NCBI RefSeq assembly: GCF_000024085.1
Contig: NC_013166.1
Span: 1,612,001 to 1,676,000, forward strand
DNA from: Kangiella koreensis DSM 16069
GTDB lineage: Bacteria; Pseudomonadota; Gammaproteobacteria; Enterobacterales; Kangiellaceae
Length of the DNA: 64,000 nucleotides
Direction of reading: 5' to 3'
Part shown: positions 27,546 through 36,523 of the stretch, in pieces
Layout of the letters: every line of letters starts with the position of its first letter
Numbering within the stretch: the first letter of the stretch is position 1
Position numbers and translations under genes: made by a program
The notes under the pieces: model-generated
Databases searched by the model: none
What the model saw: only the letters and a program-made list of their open reading frames with translations
What the model was told of the DNA's origin: nothing

Positions 27546-29315
27546 TTGAGACGCTCTAAATATGTCAATCAATATAATCTGGCTTTCATAGTTGCGGTTA
27601 TTACGTTACTGCTACTTGCCAATTATCTGTTTACAATTCTGACGCAAAAACAGCACTTGTTTCAGCAACAAAACTTAAGCCAGTCTATCCTATCTAACCT
27701 GACAATCGAACTGGAGTATGGCTTATCTTTTGGTAACAAAGTTGACTTGAAAAACTCACTGGAAGCACTAAGAGATAATAAAGGCGTCGCAATAATAACG
27801 GTTTATGATAACCAAAAAAATACGATGGCAGAGTTGGATAACAGAGAGTCTTTATCCATTCCCGATGACCAAGAATTGATCGAAATAATCAAACCGATCG
27901 ATCAGAGCCCAAGTAGCTCACTGAGCGACTCTTTGCTGCTCAATGAAGAAATCCTCAAAAGTGTTAAACTTGAGCGACGCTTGGGTGAAGTCAGGCTGGG
28001 CATGACGCCTCTTGCATACAGTCAAGTCTCTGAAGTTCTGCAAAACTATAGAATGGCGCTTAGCGGCTCCATCATATTACTCATGGCCATGCTTTGGATC
28101 TATATGTACTACCGACTAAGCTATACCAGTCGAGTCATGAAAAAAATGACTGAATCACTCAATCAATCAGTCTTACCACGTAATATACTTTATAACATTA
28201 AGACACGTGAAGCACAGGCATTAACAAAAGCTATTATTGATGTATTCCTACACAACAAAAATCTTGAGCATCAATTAACTTTACTTAAAACCGAAGTGAC
28301 CCAAGCGAGAAAAGATGCCAATACTGAGCTGCAGGAGTTTTTAGGCTTTTTATTGAAAAACCCCATCGAACATGATGATGAAACCATTCAACTTTTTTAT
28401 CAGTCTATTACTCAGGAGATGGGTGACAGAAAAAGTTCTATCTGGTCTAGAGACTTGCTCAAACAAGTCATCACTGAACTATCCAGCTTAACAAAAAATG
28501 AAAACGTTATTATTTATGATAATTACGGTGGAGACCGAATTAATAGACAGGTGATTATCGATAAAGATAACTTTAAACGTTTTTTGTTGTTATTACTACA
28601 AGAATTGGTAACAGTCTGCAAAGGTTATCAGTTAACAGTCTCTTTTGACCAAAGACAAGCACTTAATGATGCTACCGTATTGCGTATTGCCATTGACTCT
28701 GATGCGCCAAACTTTATTCAAGGTCTCAATACACAAAGCTTGTTCCACTTTACACATGATGCACCCGTAACTTGTTATAGCAACAATATCCACCTCATTG
28801 CAGCGAAGCATCTCCTTAGAAAATTTGGCGGTGAATATTTTTACTTCGAGAAGGAGGTTAGATTAGAGATTCCTGTAGCGACACTGGCAACTGATGAGCC
28901 TGAAGTTTGGACTGATAGTGTTAGCCCCATTGATACTAATATCAGCGCCTTAATTTTCGACTCTGATCCGATTGATAAGATGGTATTGCTGGGATATTTA
29001 GAAAAGCTTGGTGTCATGACGGATAAAGCCTCAACCAAACAAGTAATCCTACAAAAAATCCGTCACGAAAGGTTCGATGTAATCATGGTGAACTCTGACT
29101 TTTTTAATGAGCCAGATCCATTCTTTTTTACCAACCTGCTAAGCGAGCTCAACCAGCAGGCTGTACCAATAAAGATTCTTGTCATTAGCAGTGACAGCGA
29201 TGTACAGAATAACGAGCTGTTTAAATCTCTAAATGCCAGTTATATTGCCAAACCTATTGATATTCACGAGCTAAAATCAAAGCTTATTAAGCTATGCACT
29301 GACTCAGACGATTAA
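27546..29315 (+). CDS. Degenerate hybrid sensor protein (two membrane segments, receiver-like C-terminus)
   Basis: This is a 589-residue protein. Membrane segments lie at about 11-32 and 168-190, with a periplasmic sensor region between. A coiled segment (about 240-275) follows, then an ATPase-like region that lacks a recognisable H-box, N-box or G-boxes. Residues 466-589 form a receiver fold: acidic pair at D472/D474, VISS near 546, and K569 in YIAKPID. Asn516 stands where the phospho-acceptor Asp is expected (IMVNSDFF). It is likely a signalling protein that works without classical phosphotransfer. Start is TTG at 27546, since no ATG occurs before the first membrane segment. Its 3' end overlaps hutF by 29 bases on the opposite strand. 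Confidence 0.72.
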   Translation: MRRSKYVNQYNLAFIVAVITLLLLANYLFTILTQKQHLFQQQNLSQSILSNLTIELEYGLSFGNKVDLKNSLEALRDNKGVAIITVYDNQKNTMAELDNRESLSIPDDQELIEIIKPIDQSPSSSLSDSLLLNEEILKSVKLERRLGEVRLGMTPLAYSQVSEVLQNYRMALSGSIILLMAMLWIYMYYRLSYTSRVMKKMTESLNQSVLPRNILYNIKTREAQALTKAIIDVFLHNKNLEHQLTLLKTEVTQARKDANTELQEFLGFLLKNPIEHDDETIQLFYQSITQEMGDRKSSIWSRDLLKQVITELSSLTKNENVIIYDNYGGDRINRQVIIDKDNFKRFLLLLLQELVTVCKGYQLTVSFDQRQALNDATVLRIAIDSDAPNFIQGLNTQSLFHFTHDAPVTCYSNNIHLIAAKHLLRKFGGEYFYFEKEVRLEIPVATLATDEPEVWTDSVSPIDTNISALIFDSDPIDKMVLLGYLEKLGVMTDKASTKQVILQKIRHERFDVIMVNSDFFNEPDPFFFTNLLSELNQQAVPIKILVISSDSDVQNNELFKSLNASYIAKPIDIHELKSKLIKLCTDSDD

Positions 29316-30696
29316 TAGCTTTATGATATTGATGTCTTATTCTTTCTTCATTTCGATGAACTCCATCGCTAACCTGGCACTCACCATTAACCCAGACTGA
29401 GCGAATAACATCATTGTTGAACTGATGATTAAAAATAAAGGCATCAATCAATTGGTGATCACTTTTTCCTAACAATGCAAAACTCTCAGGGTTTAACTCA
29501 ATAAAGTCTGCTTTGTTGCCTACCTTAATGGCCCCTGCTTTACGACCAAGGGATTGCGCCCCTGCTCCCGCTGCCTGTTGCCATAACCACAAGCCATTAG
29601 AACTGTTCTCTTTTTCAACCAACAAAGTGCGCGACTGCTGTGCTAATCGCTGTTGATACTCAAGCCAACGCAACTCTTCAACCGCATCAACTGAAATATG
29701 GCTGTCACTTCCGACTGACCAGCGACCTTGATGCTTTCTGTAATCCAGCATTGGGAAAAAACCATCACCAAGATTGGCTTCCGTTGTAGTGCAGATTGCG
29801 GCAACGGCGTTCGATTGAGCGACTCTTTGCGTTTCTTGCTCTGTCATATGAGTGGCATGAACCAAACACCAACGCTCACTCACATTCAGATTATCCAGCA
29901 ACCACTCGACTGGTCGCTTGCCATGAAAAGCTAAACAATCATTTACTTCTTTCATCTGTTCAGCGATATGTATATGAATAGGAGCTTTGTCATTAAGCGA
30001 GTTTAAATGGTCAATTGCGAAACTTAAGTCCTGTTGATTTACGGCGCGAAGTGAATGAGGCGCGATACCAAAAGACTGCTGATATTGCTCAGACAGTTTC
30101 GCCACATTATCAATCAAGGTCGCATAAGCTTGTTGGTCATGAATAAAACGCTTCTGTCCATCGTTTGGAGCCTGCTCCCCAAAGCCGCTATAACGATAGA
30201 AAACCGGCAATAGTGTAAGACCTATACCAGATTCTTTGGCTGACTCAAGAATGCGCTGCGACATTTCAGCAGGATTGTCGTAGGCTGCACCGTTAGTATT
30301 ATGGTGCAAATAATGGAATTCACCGACCGAGGTATAACCCGCTTTCAGCATTTGCATGTAAAGCGCTGAAGCTATCGCCTGCAAATCTTCGGGGCTGATG
30401 GCATCAACAAAACCGTACATCGCCTGACGCCAGGTCCAGAAACTATCACCTCCCTTGCCACTTTTTTCGCCTAAGCCCGCCATCGCCCATTGAAAGGCAT
30501 GAGAGTGACTGTTTGGTAAGCCTGGAATCACACTGCCCTGCAACTGTACGCCAGAAAAATCAGCATCAAGCCGCGAGTCAGGTTTCAATTCTAAGACAAC
30601 GCCATTACAATCTAGCTTGATTAAAACATCTTTAGCCCAACCCGACTCGGTGAGAAGGTGTTTGGCAAACAGTTGCTTATCATTGTTTTCAGGCAT
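29287..30696 (-). CDS. hutF: Formimidoylglutamate deiminase HutF
   Basis: HutF deaminates N-formimino-L-glutamate to N-formyl-L-glutamate and ammonia, the fourth step of the five-step histidine route. The 469-residue chain is an amidohydrolase-superfamily enzyme. Metal ligands fit LPNSHSHAFQWAMAG near residue 62, HIHIAEQMKEV near 250 and LVHATHMTEQE near 280, and VGSDSHISVD supplies the catalytic Asp. It is divergent from hutI across a 54-base gap. Its presence with hutG means the pathway releases formate rather than formamide. Confidence 0.95.
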   Translation of the reverse strand: MPENNDKQLFAKHLLTESGWAKDVLIKLDCNGVVLELKPDSRLDADFSGVQLQGSVIPGLPNSHSHAFQWAMAGLGEKSGKGGDSFWTWRQAMYGFVDAISPEDLQAIASALYMQMLKAGYTSVGEFHYLHHNTNGAAYDNPAEMSQRILESAKESGIGLTLLPVFYRYSGFGEQAPNDGQKRFIHDQQAYATLIDNVAKLSEQYQQSFGIAPHSLRAVNQQDLSFAIDHLNSLNDKAPIHIHIAEQMKEVNDCLAFHGKRPVEWLLDNLNVSERWCLVHATHMTEQETQRVAQSNAVAAICTTTEANLGDGFFPMLDYRKHQGRWSVGSDSHISVDAVEELRWLEYQQRLAQQSRTLLVEKENSSNGLWLWQQAAGAGAQSLGRKAGAIKVGNKADFIELNPESFALLGKSDHQLIDAFIFNHQFNNDVIRSVWVNGECQVSDGVHRNEERIRHQYHKAINRLSQCIA

Positions 30697-30750
30697 AATA
30701 GCGTCAATCCAAAGTTGAAAGTAAAGTCAAAAGTTAAACGAGATCATAAT

Positions 30751-31980
30751 ATGAGCCAAGCAGAAACGAAACCCTTTGATTACCTTATTCATAATGTCAA
30801 TGTCGCTACCATGGCCAATGGCACCGATTATGGTCTCATCAACAATGCCTGTGTTGGTGTAAAGTCAGGTGTCATTCGCTTTATTGGCACTCAAGAACAA
30901 TTGGTGTCGCCTAATAACTTGGAGCAGAATGCTGAGAACTTAGTAAATGCGCATAATCAGTGGCTAACGCCAGGTCTGATTGATTGCCACACTCACCTGG
31001 TTTACGGCGGGAACCGTGCTAATGAATTCGAAATGCGTTTAAACGGCGCTGCTTATGAAGAGATTGCCAAAGCAGGTGGCGGTATTCTTTCTACCGTTCG
31101 AGCAACTCGCAGTGCAAGCGAACAAGATTTATTTGATAGTGCCTCAAAACGATTAAAGTCATTATTGAAAGAAGGCCTGACCACAATTGAAATCAAGTCC
31201 GGTTATGGCCTTGATACCGAATCAGAAATTAAAATGCTAAAAGTTGCTAAGCGACTGGGCAAAGAATTTCCAGTTCGAGTGGCCACCACATTTCTAGGTG
31301 CTCATGCGTTGCCAGAAGAATACAAGGAACGTGGTGATGACTATATTGATCTAATCTGTAATGAAATGCTTCCCACCATTGCTGAACTTGAACTAGCCGA
31401 TGCGGTTGACGCCTTTTGTGAAAACATTGGTTTCAGTTATCAACAGACGAAAAAAGTTTTTGAAACGGCTAAACGGTTAGGTCTCCCAGTCAAGCTTCAC
31501 GCCGAACAATTGACCGATCAATCAGGTGCAGGACTCGCCGCAGATTACAATGCTCTTTCTGCTGATCATCTAGAGTATTTATCACAAGACTCCATTGAGA
31601 AGATGGCTAAGAGTGGTACAGTCGCCGTGCTATTACCTGGGGCTTTTTATTTCCTACGAGAAACCAAACTGCCACCCATTCAAGCACTTCGCGATGCCAA
31701 TGTACCAATGGCAATTGCAACGGACAGTAATCCGGGTACATCACCAGCAGAATCCATTTTGTTGATGCTTAATATGGCCTGTACCTTCTTTAGAATGACA
31801 CCGCTTGAATCGCTACAAGGAGTGACCATCAATGCGGCAAAAGCGCTTGGATTACAAAAAGAAATTGGTTCCATTGAAATTGGGAAAAAAGCGGATATGG
31901 TACTGTGGGATATTGAGCACCCTAATCAGTTAAGTTACCAACTGGGTGGTAGTAACTGGACGCGAACTTTTAAGAGTTGA
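30751..31980 (+). CDS. hutI: Imidazolonepropionase HutI
   Basis: HutI hydrolyses 4-imidazolone-5-propionate to N-formimino-glutamate, the third step of histidine breakdown. I start it at MSQAETKPFDY (409 residues, the usual length); the open frame extends upstream but has no family match. Metal and substrate motifs are LIDCHTHLVYGGNRANEFEM, RATRSASEQ, EIKSGYGLD, FLGAHALP, HAEQLTDQ and ATDSNPGTS. It is divergent from hutF and followed by a strong terminator. Confidence 0.96.
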   Translation: MSQAETKPFDYLIHNVNVATMANGTDYGLINNACVGVKSGVIRFIGTQEQLVSPNNLEQNAENLVNAHNQWLTPGLIDCHTHLVYGGNRANEFEMRLNGAAYEEIAKAGGGILSTVRATRSASEQDLFDSASKRLKSLLKEGLTTIEIKSGYGLDTESEIKMLKVAKRLGKEFPVRVATTFLGAHALPEEYKERGDDYIDLICNEMLPTIAELELADAVDAFCENIGFSYQQTKKVFETAKRLGLPVKLHAEQLTDQSGAGLAADYNALSADHLEYLSQDSIEKMAKSGTVAVLLPGAFYFLRETKLPPIQALRDANVPMAIATDSNPGTSPAESILLMLNMACTFFRMTPLESLQGVTINAAKALGLQKEIGSIEIGKKADMVLWDIEHPNQLSYQLGGSNWTRTFKS

Positions 31981-32034
31981 GCTTTTAAAGCCAAGGCTTT
32001 GAAAAACACATTTTTTAAGAAAAAACACTTCCAT

Positions 32035-32065
32035 AAAAAAGAGCGCCTTTCGCGCTCTTTTTTTT
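32035..32065. terminator. Terminator after hutI, also facing azu
   Basis: GAGCGC CTTTC GCGCTC, a 6-bp GC stem extended by A6 and T8, lies between converging hutI and azu. Confidence 0.88.
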
Positions 32066-32104
32066 CACTGCTTGAATTAGCTTGGTATCAGCTTTCTCAA
32101 CCAC

Positions 32105-32530
32105 CTACTCTACAATGATGACACCTTTCATCATGAAAGAATGGCCAGGGAAACTACAGATAAACTCGTAAGTACCCTTCTCTTTCAAAGTGAAACTAAT
32201 GGTATCGCTTTCACCGCCGCCAATCACTTTGGTGTGTGCTAAAACACTGTCGTTACCTTCTGGAATATAATCATTGGCTTTAGCCTGAATTGCAGCGTTA
32301 GAAAAGGCTTGAACATCGGTGCCTTGAGCTAACACAACGAAGTTATGGCCCATAACATCTTTGCCCAACTTACCCGTGTGATTCAAGGTCAGTTTAATTT
32401 CTTCGCCAGCCTTAACTTTGATTTCACTGACGTCAAATTTCATAGCATCATCACTGTTTACAACAACGTCTTTTGCAAACAATGGCAAAGCAAATAAGGC
32501 TAAAACAACTGTTAATAGAATCTTACGCAT
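32105..32530 (-). CDS. azu: Azurin (type 1 blue copper protein)
   Basis: Azurin is a periplasmic one-electron carrier. Residues 1-19 are a signal peptide ending LPLFA. The copper site is complete: H62 (MGHNF), C125 and H130 (CSFPGHS), and M134 (MMKG), with the axial-loop Gly61 before H62. C125 is the only cysteine in the mature chain, so the disulfide near the N-terminus of classical azurins (Cys3-Cys26) is absent. The gene lies between hutI and hutG but has no known role in histidine breakdown. RBS AAAGGTGACA precedes the start. Confidence 0.93.
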   Translation of the reverse strand: MRKILLTVVLALFALPLFAKDVVVNSDDAMKFDVSEIKVKAGEEIKLTLNHTGKLGKDVMGHNFVVLAQGTDVQAFSNAAIQAKANDYIPEGNDSVLAHTKVIGGGESDTISFTLKEKGTYEFICSFPGHSFMMKGVIIVE

Positions 32531-32652
32531 TTTGTCACCTTTCGGGTTAGATTAAACACGCATTCAGCATACCAGTTTAGTGTGAACAAGGCATGAATTT
32601 GAGCACATTTTCACGGTATATCTTTTCATAAATAAATCAAAATAGATTACTT

Positions 32653-33858
32653 CTACTTATGCAAAGACAGCCTTAATTCTTCAAACAGTTTTGCTATAAC
32701 CTTTTGCACACTCTGTGTCTTCGCTTTATCCAACAATCGCAACTTTTCATTAAGATAAGTAATCTGCGAAAGTTCAAGCTGCAAACAGTAAACTTGGTTC
32801 CCTGGATCAGCGTAATGGCGAGTAATATACCCCCCTTTAAAGCGACCGTTGATGATTTTGCTATACTGCTGGGTATCGAAATTTTCTAATACTTTTGCAA
32901 GCGGCTCATTAAGAGTTGCACCGCTATTGGTACCGAAATTAAAGTCTGGTAACTGACCTTCAAAAAAGCGAGGCACTTCCGATTGAATAGTATGCGCTTC
33001 AAACAACAGACAAAAGCCATGCTGTTGTTTCGCTTTCTCTATTAAGTGCACTAACTGGTCATGATAAGGCTGCCAATATTGCTCAACTCGGCGCTTTATC
33101 TCCGCCTCAGTTGGCACCTTCTCTACAGCGTATAAAGGCTCACGATCAAAGTTGCTGGTTGGACATAGCTCAGTATTGTCAGCGCCAGCATAGAGAACTT
33201 CACCCGACTTATCGCGATTTAGATCAATCAGATAGCGCGAGTAGTTAGCGTTAATCCGAGTGACGCCTATCTTGTCCAAAAAACTGTACAAATCGACCAG
33301 ATACCAGTCGGTATCTGCGCTGTCGAAAGCTGCAGACTGCATTTGCTTAATCACATCATGGGGAATGAATTGCCCATGATGAGGCATCGACACAATAATA
33401 GGTGAATCGTATTGCTGACAGTCAAAAACAGGATAGTCAGCTGCTTGTAGCTTTAAGGTCGCCCTGTCTAAAGACAGTTTGTCAGGTTTAACAAAGTCTT
33501 CACGAGCTCTCTGCGAATCAATCACTTCAGGTGAATAGTAGATATTAAGCAATGACTTAGCATCCGTCATTAAGAAGCCACAACGTGCTTCAACCTCATC
33601 CCACGATTCACTGTTTAAATACCATTTAACCTGCAATAGATAGTCAATGAAAAAATCGGTTAGGGTTCTATGATATTTATTTTCTGCACCGAGAGCTTTA
33701 GTAAGCTCAATCAACCCTTGATGAATTTTCTCACGGGCTCTATTGATCGAGTAATGATTAATGTAGAACCAGGCAACTCTCAAGTGATTGCGATGATTAA
33801 AGTCACTTGCCGCAATAGACTGGGCTTCAAATTGTGTAACTAACTCATTGATATTCAT
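32653..33858 (-). CDS. hutG: N-formylglutamate amidohydrolase HutG with N-terminal helical domain
   Basis: HutG hydrolyses N-formylglutamate to glutamate and formate, the last step of the HutF route. Residues about 140-395 form the FGase domain: PIIVSMPHHGQFIP, DWYLVDLYSFLD, INANYSRYLIDLNRDKSG, LLFEAHTIQSEVPRFFEGQL, NGRFKGGYITRHYADP. The first 130 residues are a separate helical domain with NHRNHLRVAW (H22, H25), KYHRTLTDFF (H63) and YYSPEVIDSQ. I recall this as a standalone small conserved hypothetical protein in other proteobacteria, so this looks like a fusion. It is divergent from hutC and shares an operator. Confidence 0.9.
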   Translation of the reverse strand: MNINELVTQFEAQSIAASDFNHRNHLRVAWFYINHYSINRAREKIHQGLIELTKALGAENKYHRTLTDFFIDYLLQVKWYLNSESWDEVEARCGFLMTDAKSLLNIYYSPEVIDSQRAREDFVKPDKLSLDRATLKLQAADYPVFDCQQYDSPIIVSMPHHGQFIPHDVIKQMQSAAFDSADTDWYLVDLYSFLDKIGVTRINANYSRYLIDLNRDKSGEVLYAGADNTELCPTSNFDREPLYAVEKVPTEAEIKRRVEQYWQPYHDQLVHLIEKAKQQHGFCLLFEAHTIQSEVPRFFEGQLPDFNFGTNSGATLNEPLAKVLENFDTQQYSKIINGRFKGGYITRHYADPGNQVYCLQLELSQITYLNEKLRLLDKAKTQSVQKVIAKLFEELRLSLHK

Positions 33859-33953
33859 ATCGTAACTAAATTCTCTTAAGTTTAGATGTTTAACATTAAG
33901 GAAGTTTGTTTATAAAAAATTGGCTACTGGAGTTGCTTTTAAGCAGCGTTTTT

Positions 33954-33969
33954 GGTTGTATATACAACC
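33954..33969. promoter_or_regulatory. Candidate HutC operator
   Basis: GGTTGTATATACAACC is a perfect 16-base palindrome whose core TTGTATATACAA matches known HutC operators. It lies between divergent hutG and hutC, about 100 bases from each start, and could control both units. A second partial half-site (ATACAAG) lies at 33974-33980. Confidence 0.75.
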
Positions 33970-34067
33970 TAGCATACAAGATTGATTTTATTAGTCAAAC
34001 AGACTCTAGCAGACAGCTTGTAAAATGAGCTGAAACTGGCTAATAACTAACAATATAGGCTCCAACA

Positions 34068-34799
34068 ATGACTGAACAGAATACTCGCCTTTATATCACG
34101 GTGAAAGAGTTTATTAAGCAAGGTATTGAGCAGCAGCGCTGGAAAGAACACAAGCGCGTACCTTCGGAAAATGAACTGGTGGAAACCTGCAAAGTGAGCC
34201 GCATGACAGCACGTCGTGCCCTTGATGAGCTCACTGAAGAAGGCGTTCTCTATCGCGTACAAGGCCGCGGCACTTTTGTGGCGCCTAAAAAACTCTACTC
34301 GCCGATGCTCAAGATTAGGAACATTGCCGAAGAAATCATAGAGCGTGGTGGCGACTATTCAAATGAGCTCATTTTATTGCAACAAGAACATTGCCCTACT
34401 CATCTGTTGGATCGCTTCGAACTTAAAGAAGGTGAAAACATTTATCACTCGATCATGGTTCATAAAGATAATGACAAACCCATTCAAATTGAGCAGCGCT
34501 ACGTCAACCCTAAAGCCGCGCCAGATTATTTGAAGCAGGATTATGCCAAGATCACGCCGAATGTTTATTTATCTAAAGTTGCACCGCTAACCGAGGCGGA
34601 ACACCAAATTGAAGCCCGCCAGGCCGATCCATTTATGCAAGTAACCTTAAAGCTGCAAGAAAACGAGCCTGTACTGTGTATTGATAGAGCGACCTGGTCA
34701 AATGATACTCTGGTCAGTTACAGCCAGCTTTATCATCCAGCGAGCCGCTTTCAAATTACTGGCCGCTTCAAAACTGAACATCAATTAACCGAGCTATAG
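34068..34799 (+). CDS. hutC: Histidine-utilisation repressor HutC (GntR/HutC family)
   Basis: HutC represses hut genes and is released by urocanate. The 243-residue protein has an N-terminal winged helix-turn-helix (KRVPSENELVETCKVSRMTA then ALDELTEEGVLYRVQGRGTF, about 30-80). A C-terminal UTRA ligand-binding domain follows, with IQIEQRYVNPKAAPDYL, EAEHQIEARQADP and YSQLYHPASRFQITGRF. It starts the hutC-hutU-hutH unit and lies beside the palindromic operator, so it is very likely autoregulated. Confidence 0.95.
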   Translation: MTEQNTRLYITVKEFIKQGIEQQRWKEHKRVPSENELVETCKVSRMTARRALDELTEEGVLYRVQGRGTFVAPKKLYSPMLKIRNIAEEIIERGGDYSNELILLQQEHCPTHLLDRFELKEGENIYHSIMVHKDNDKPIQIEQRYVNPKAAPDYLKQDYAKITPNVYLSKVAPLTEAEHQIEARQADPFMQVTLKLQENEPVLCIDRATWSNDTLVSYSQLYHPASRFQITGRFKTEHQLTEL

Positions 34800-34823
34800 T
34801 AGCTCGATAAAGAGGATATGAAT

Positions 34824-36509
34824 ATGACTGACAAGAATCGCTTAGATACCGATCGCGTCATTCGAGCACCGCATGGCAAAACTCTCAGTGCAAAGTCATG
34901 GCTCACAGAGGCGCCACTTCGCATGTTAATGAACAACCTTGATCCCGATGTTGCTGAACATCCGCAGGGGTTAGTGGTTTATGGCGGTATCGGTCGCGCT
35001 GCTCGTAATTGGGAGTGCTATGACAAGATTGTTGAAACGTTAAAACGGCTAAATGACGATGAGACTTTACTGGTTCAGTCTGGTAAACCGGTAGGAGTAT
35101 TCAAAACTCATAGCGATGCACCGCGAGTGTTAATTGCTAATTCGAATCTGGTTCCACACTGGGCTAACTGGGAGCACTTCAACGAGCTCGATAAGAAAGG
35201 CTTAATGATGTATGGCCAGATGACAGCCGGCTCCTGGATTTATATTGGCAGTCAAGGCATTGTTCAGGGTACCTACGAAACCTTTGTCGAGGCGGGACGC
35301 CAGCATTTTGATGGCAATACCAAGGGCAAATGGATCTTAACTGGAGGCCTTGGCGGCATGGGGGGCGCACAGCCACTGGCTGCAACTATGGCTGGCTACT
35401 GCATGATTGCTGTTGAGTGTGATGAGACTCGAATCGATTTTCGTATCCGTACTGGTTATGTCGATAAAAAAGCAACCAGTGTTGATGAAGCTATTGCTCA
35501 GCTCAACGAAGCACTGGATAAAGGTGAGGCAATCTCGATCGGTTTGCTAGGCAATGCCGCGGATGTTTTCCCTGAACTACATAAGCGAGGAATCAAGCCC
35601 GATCTGGTTACCGACCAAACCTCTGCGCATGATCCGGTGAACGGCTACTTGCCGATTGGCTGGACAGTTGAAGAGTGGCGCAAAGAAGCGCAAGCTAATC
35701 CTGAGCGCGTCAGTAAAGAAGCAAAGAAGTCAATGGCGGTTCAAGTGCAAGCCATGTTGGACTTTTATCATGACGGCATCCCAACGGTAGACTATGGCAA
35801 TAACATTCGTCAGATGGCGCTTGAAGAAGGTATCAGCAATGCCTTTGATTTCCCCGGCTTTGTTCCGGCCTATATTCGCCCTCTTTTCTGCCGTGGTGTT
35901 GGCCCGTTTCGTTGGGCAGCTCTATCTGGTGACCCGGAAGATATTTATAAAACCGATCAAAAAGTTAAAGAAATCATTGCCGACGACCCACACCTGCATA
36001 ACTGGCTGGATATGGCCCGTGAACGTATTCAATTCCAGGGCTTGCCAGCACGTATCTGCTGGGTAGGTCTTGGCTTGCGCCACAAACTGGGCTTAGCGTT
36101 CAATGAGATGGTGCGTAACGGCGAATTAAAAGCACCTGTCGTTATTGGTCGCGACCATTTAGACTCTGGCTCAGTTGCCAGCCCTAATCGCGAAACAGAA
36201 GGCATGATGGATGGCTCTGATGCCGTTTCTGATTGGCCATTATTAAACGCTATGCTCAATGTCGCGGGCGGCGCAACCTGGGTCTCGTTACATCACGGCG
36301 GCGGCGTTGGAATGGGCTTCTCGCAACACTCCGGTATAGTCATCTGTTGCGATGGTAGCGAAGAAGCCGACAAACGTATTGAGCGGGTATTGTTCAACGA
36401 TCCAGCTACAGGCGTGATGCGCCATGCCGATGCGGGTTACGATATCGCTATTAACTGTGCCAAAGAGCAAGGTCTCGATCTTCCCATGCTCAACGACAAA
36501 AATTCCTAA
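34824..36509 (+). CDS. hutU: Urocanate hydratase HutU
   Basis: HutU adds water to urocanate with tightly bound NAD, giving 4-imidazolone-5-propionate. Length (561 residues) and motifs match the family: [55 protein letters not shown], and [14 protein letters not shown] containing the active-site Cys. The start at 34824 is preferred because AAGAGGA is seven bases ahead; an ATG six bases upstream is also in frame but too close to that site. It lies 24 bases after hutC and 14 before hutH. Confidence 0.97.
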   Translation: MTDKNRLDTDRVIRAPHGKTLSAKSWLTEAPLRMLMNNLDPDVAEHPQGLVVYGGIGRAARNWECYDKIVETLKRLNDDETLLVQSGKPVGVFKTHSDAPRVLIANSNLVPHWANWEHFNELDKKGLMMYGQMTAGSWIYIGSQGIVQGTYETFVEAGRQHFDGNTKGKWILTGGLGGMGGAQPLAATMAGYCMIAVECDETRIDFRIRTGYVDKKATSVDEAIAQLNEALDKGEAISIGLLGNAADVFPELHKRGIKPDLVTDQTSAHDPVNGYLPIGWTVEEWRKEAQANPERVSKEAKKSMAVQVQAMLDFYHDGIPTVDYGNNIRQMALEEGISNAFDFPGFVPAYIRPLFCRGVGPFRWAALSGDPEDIYKTDQKVKEIIADDPHLHNWLDMARERIQFQGLPARICWVGLGLRHKLGLAFNEMVRNGELKAPVVIGRDHLDSGSVASPNRETEGMMDGSDAVSDWPLLNAMLNVAGGATWVSLHHGGGVGMGFSQHSGIVICCDGSEEADKRIERVLFNDPATGVMRHADAGYDIAINCAKEQGLDLPMLNDKNS

Positions 36510-36523
36510 GAGGTTATGCTGAT

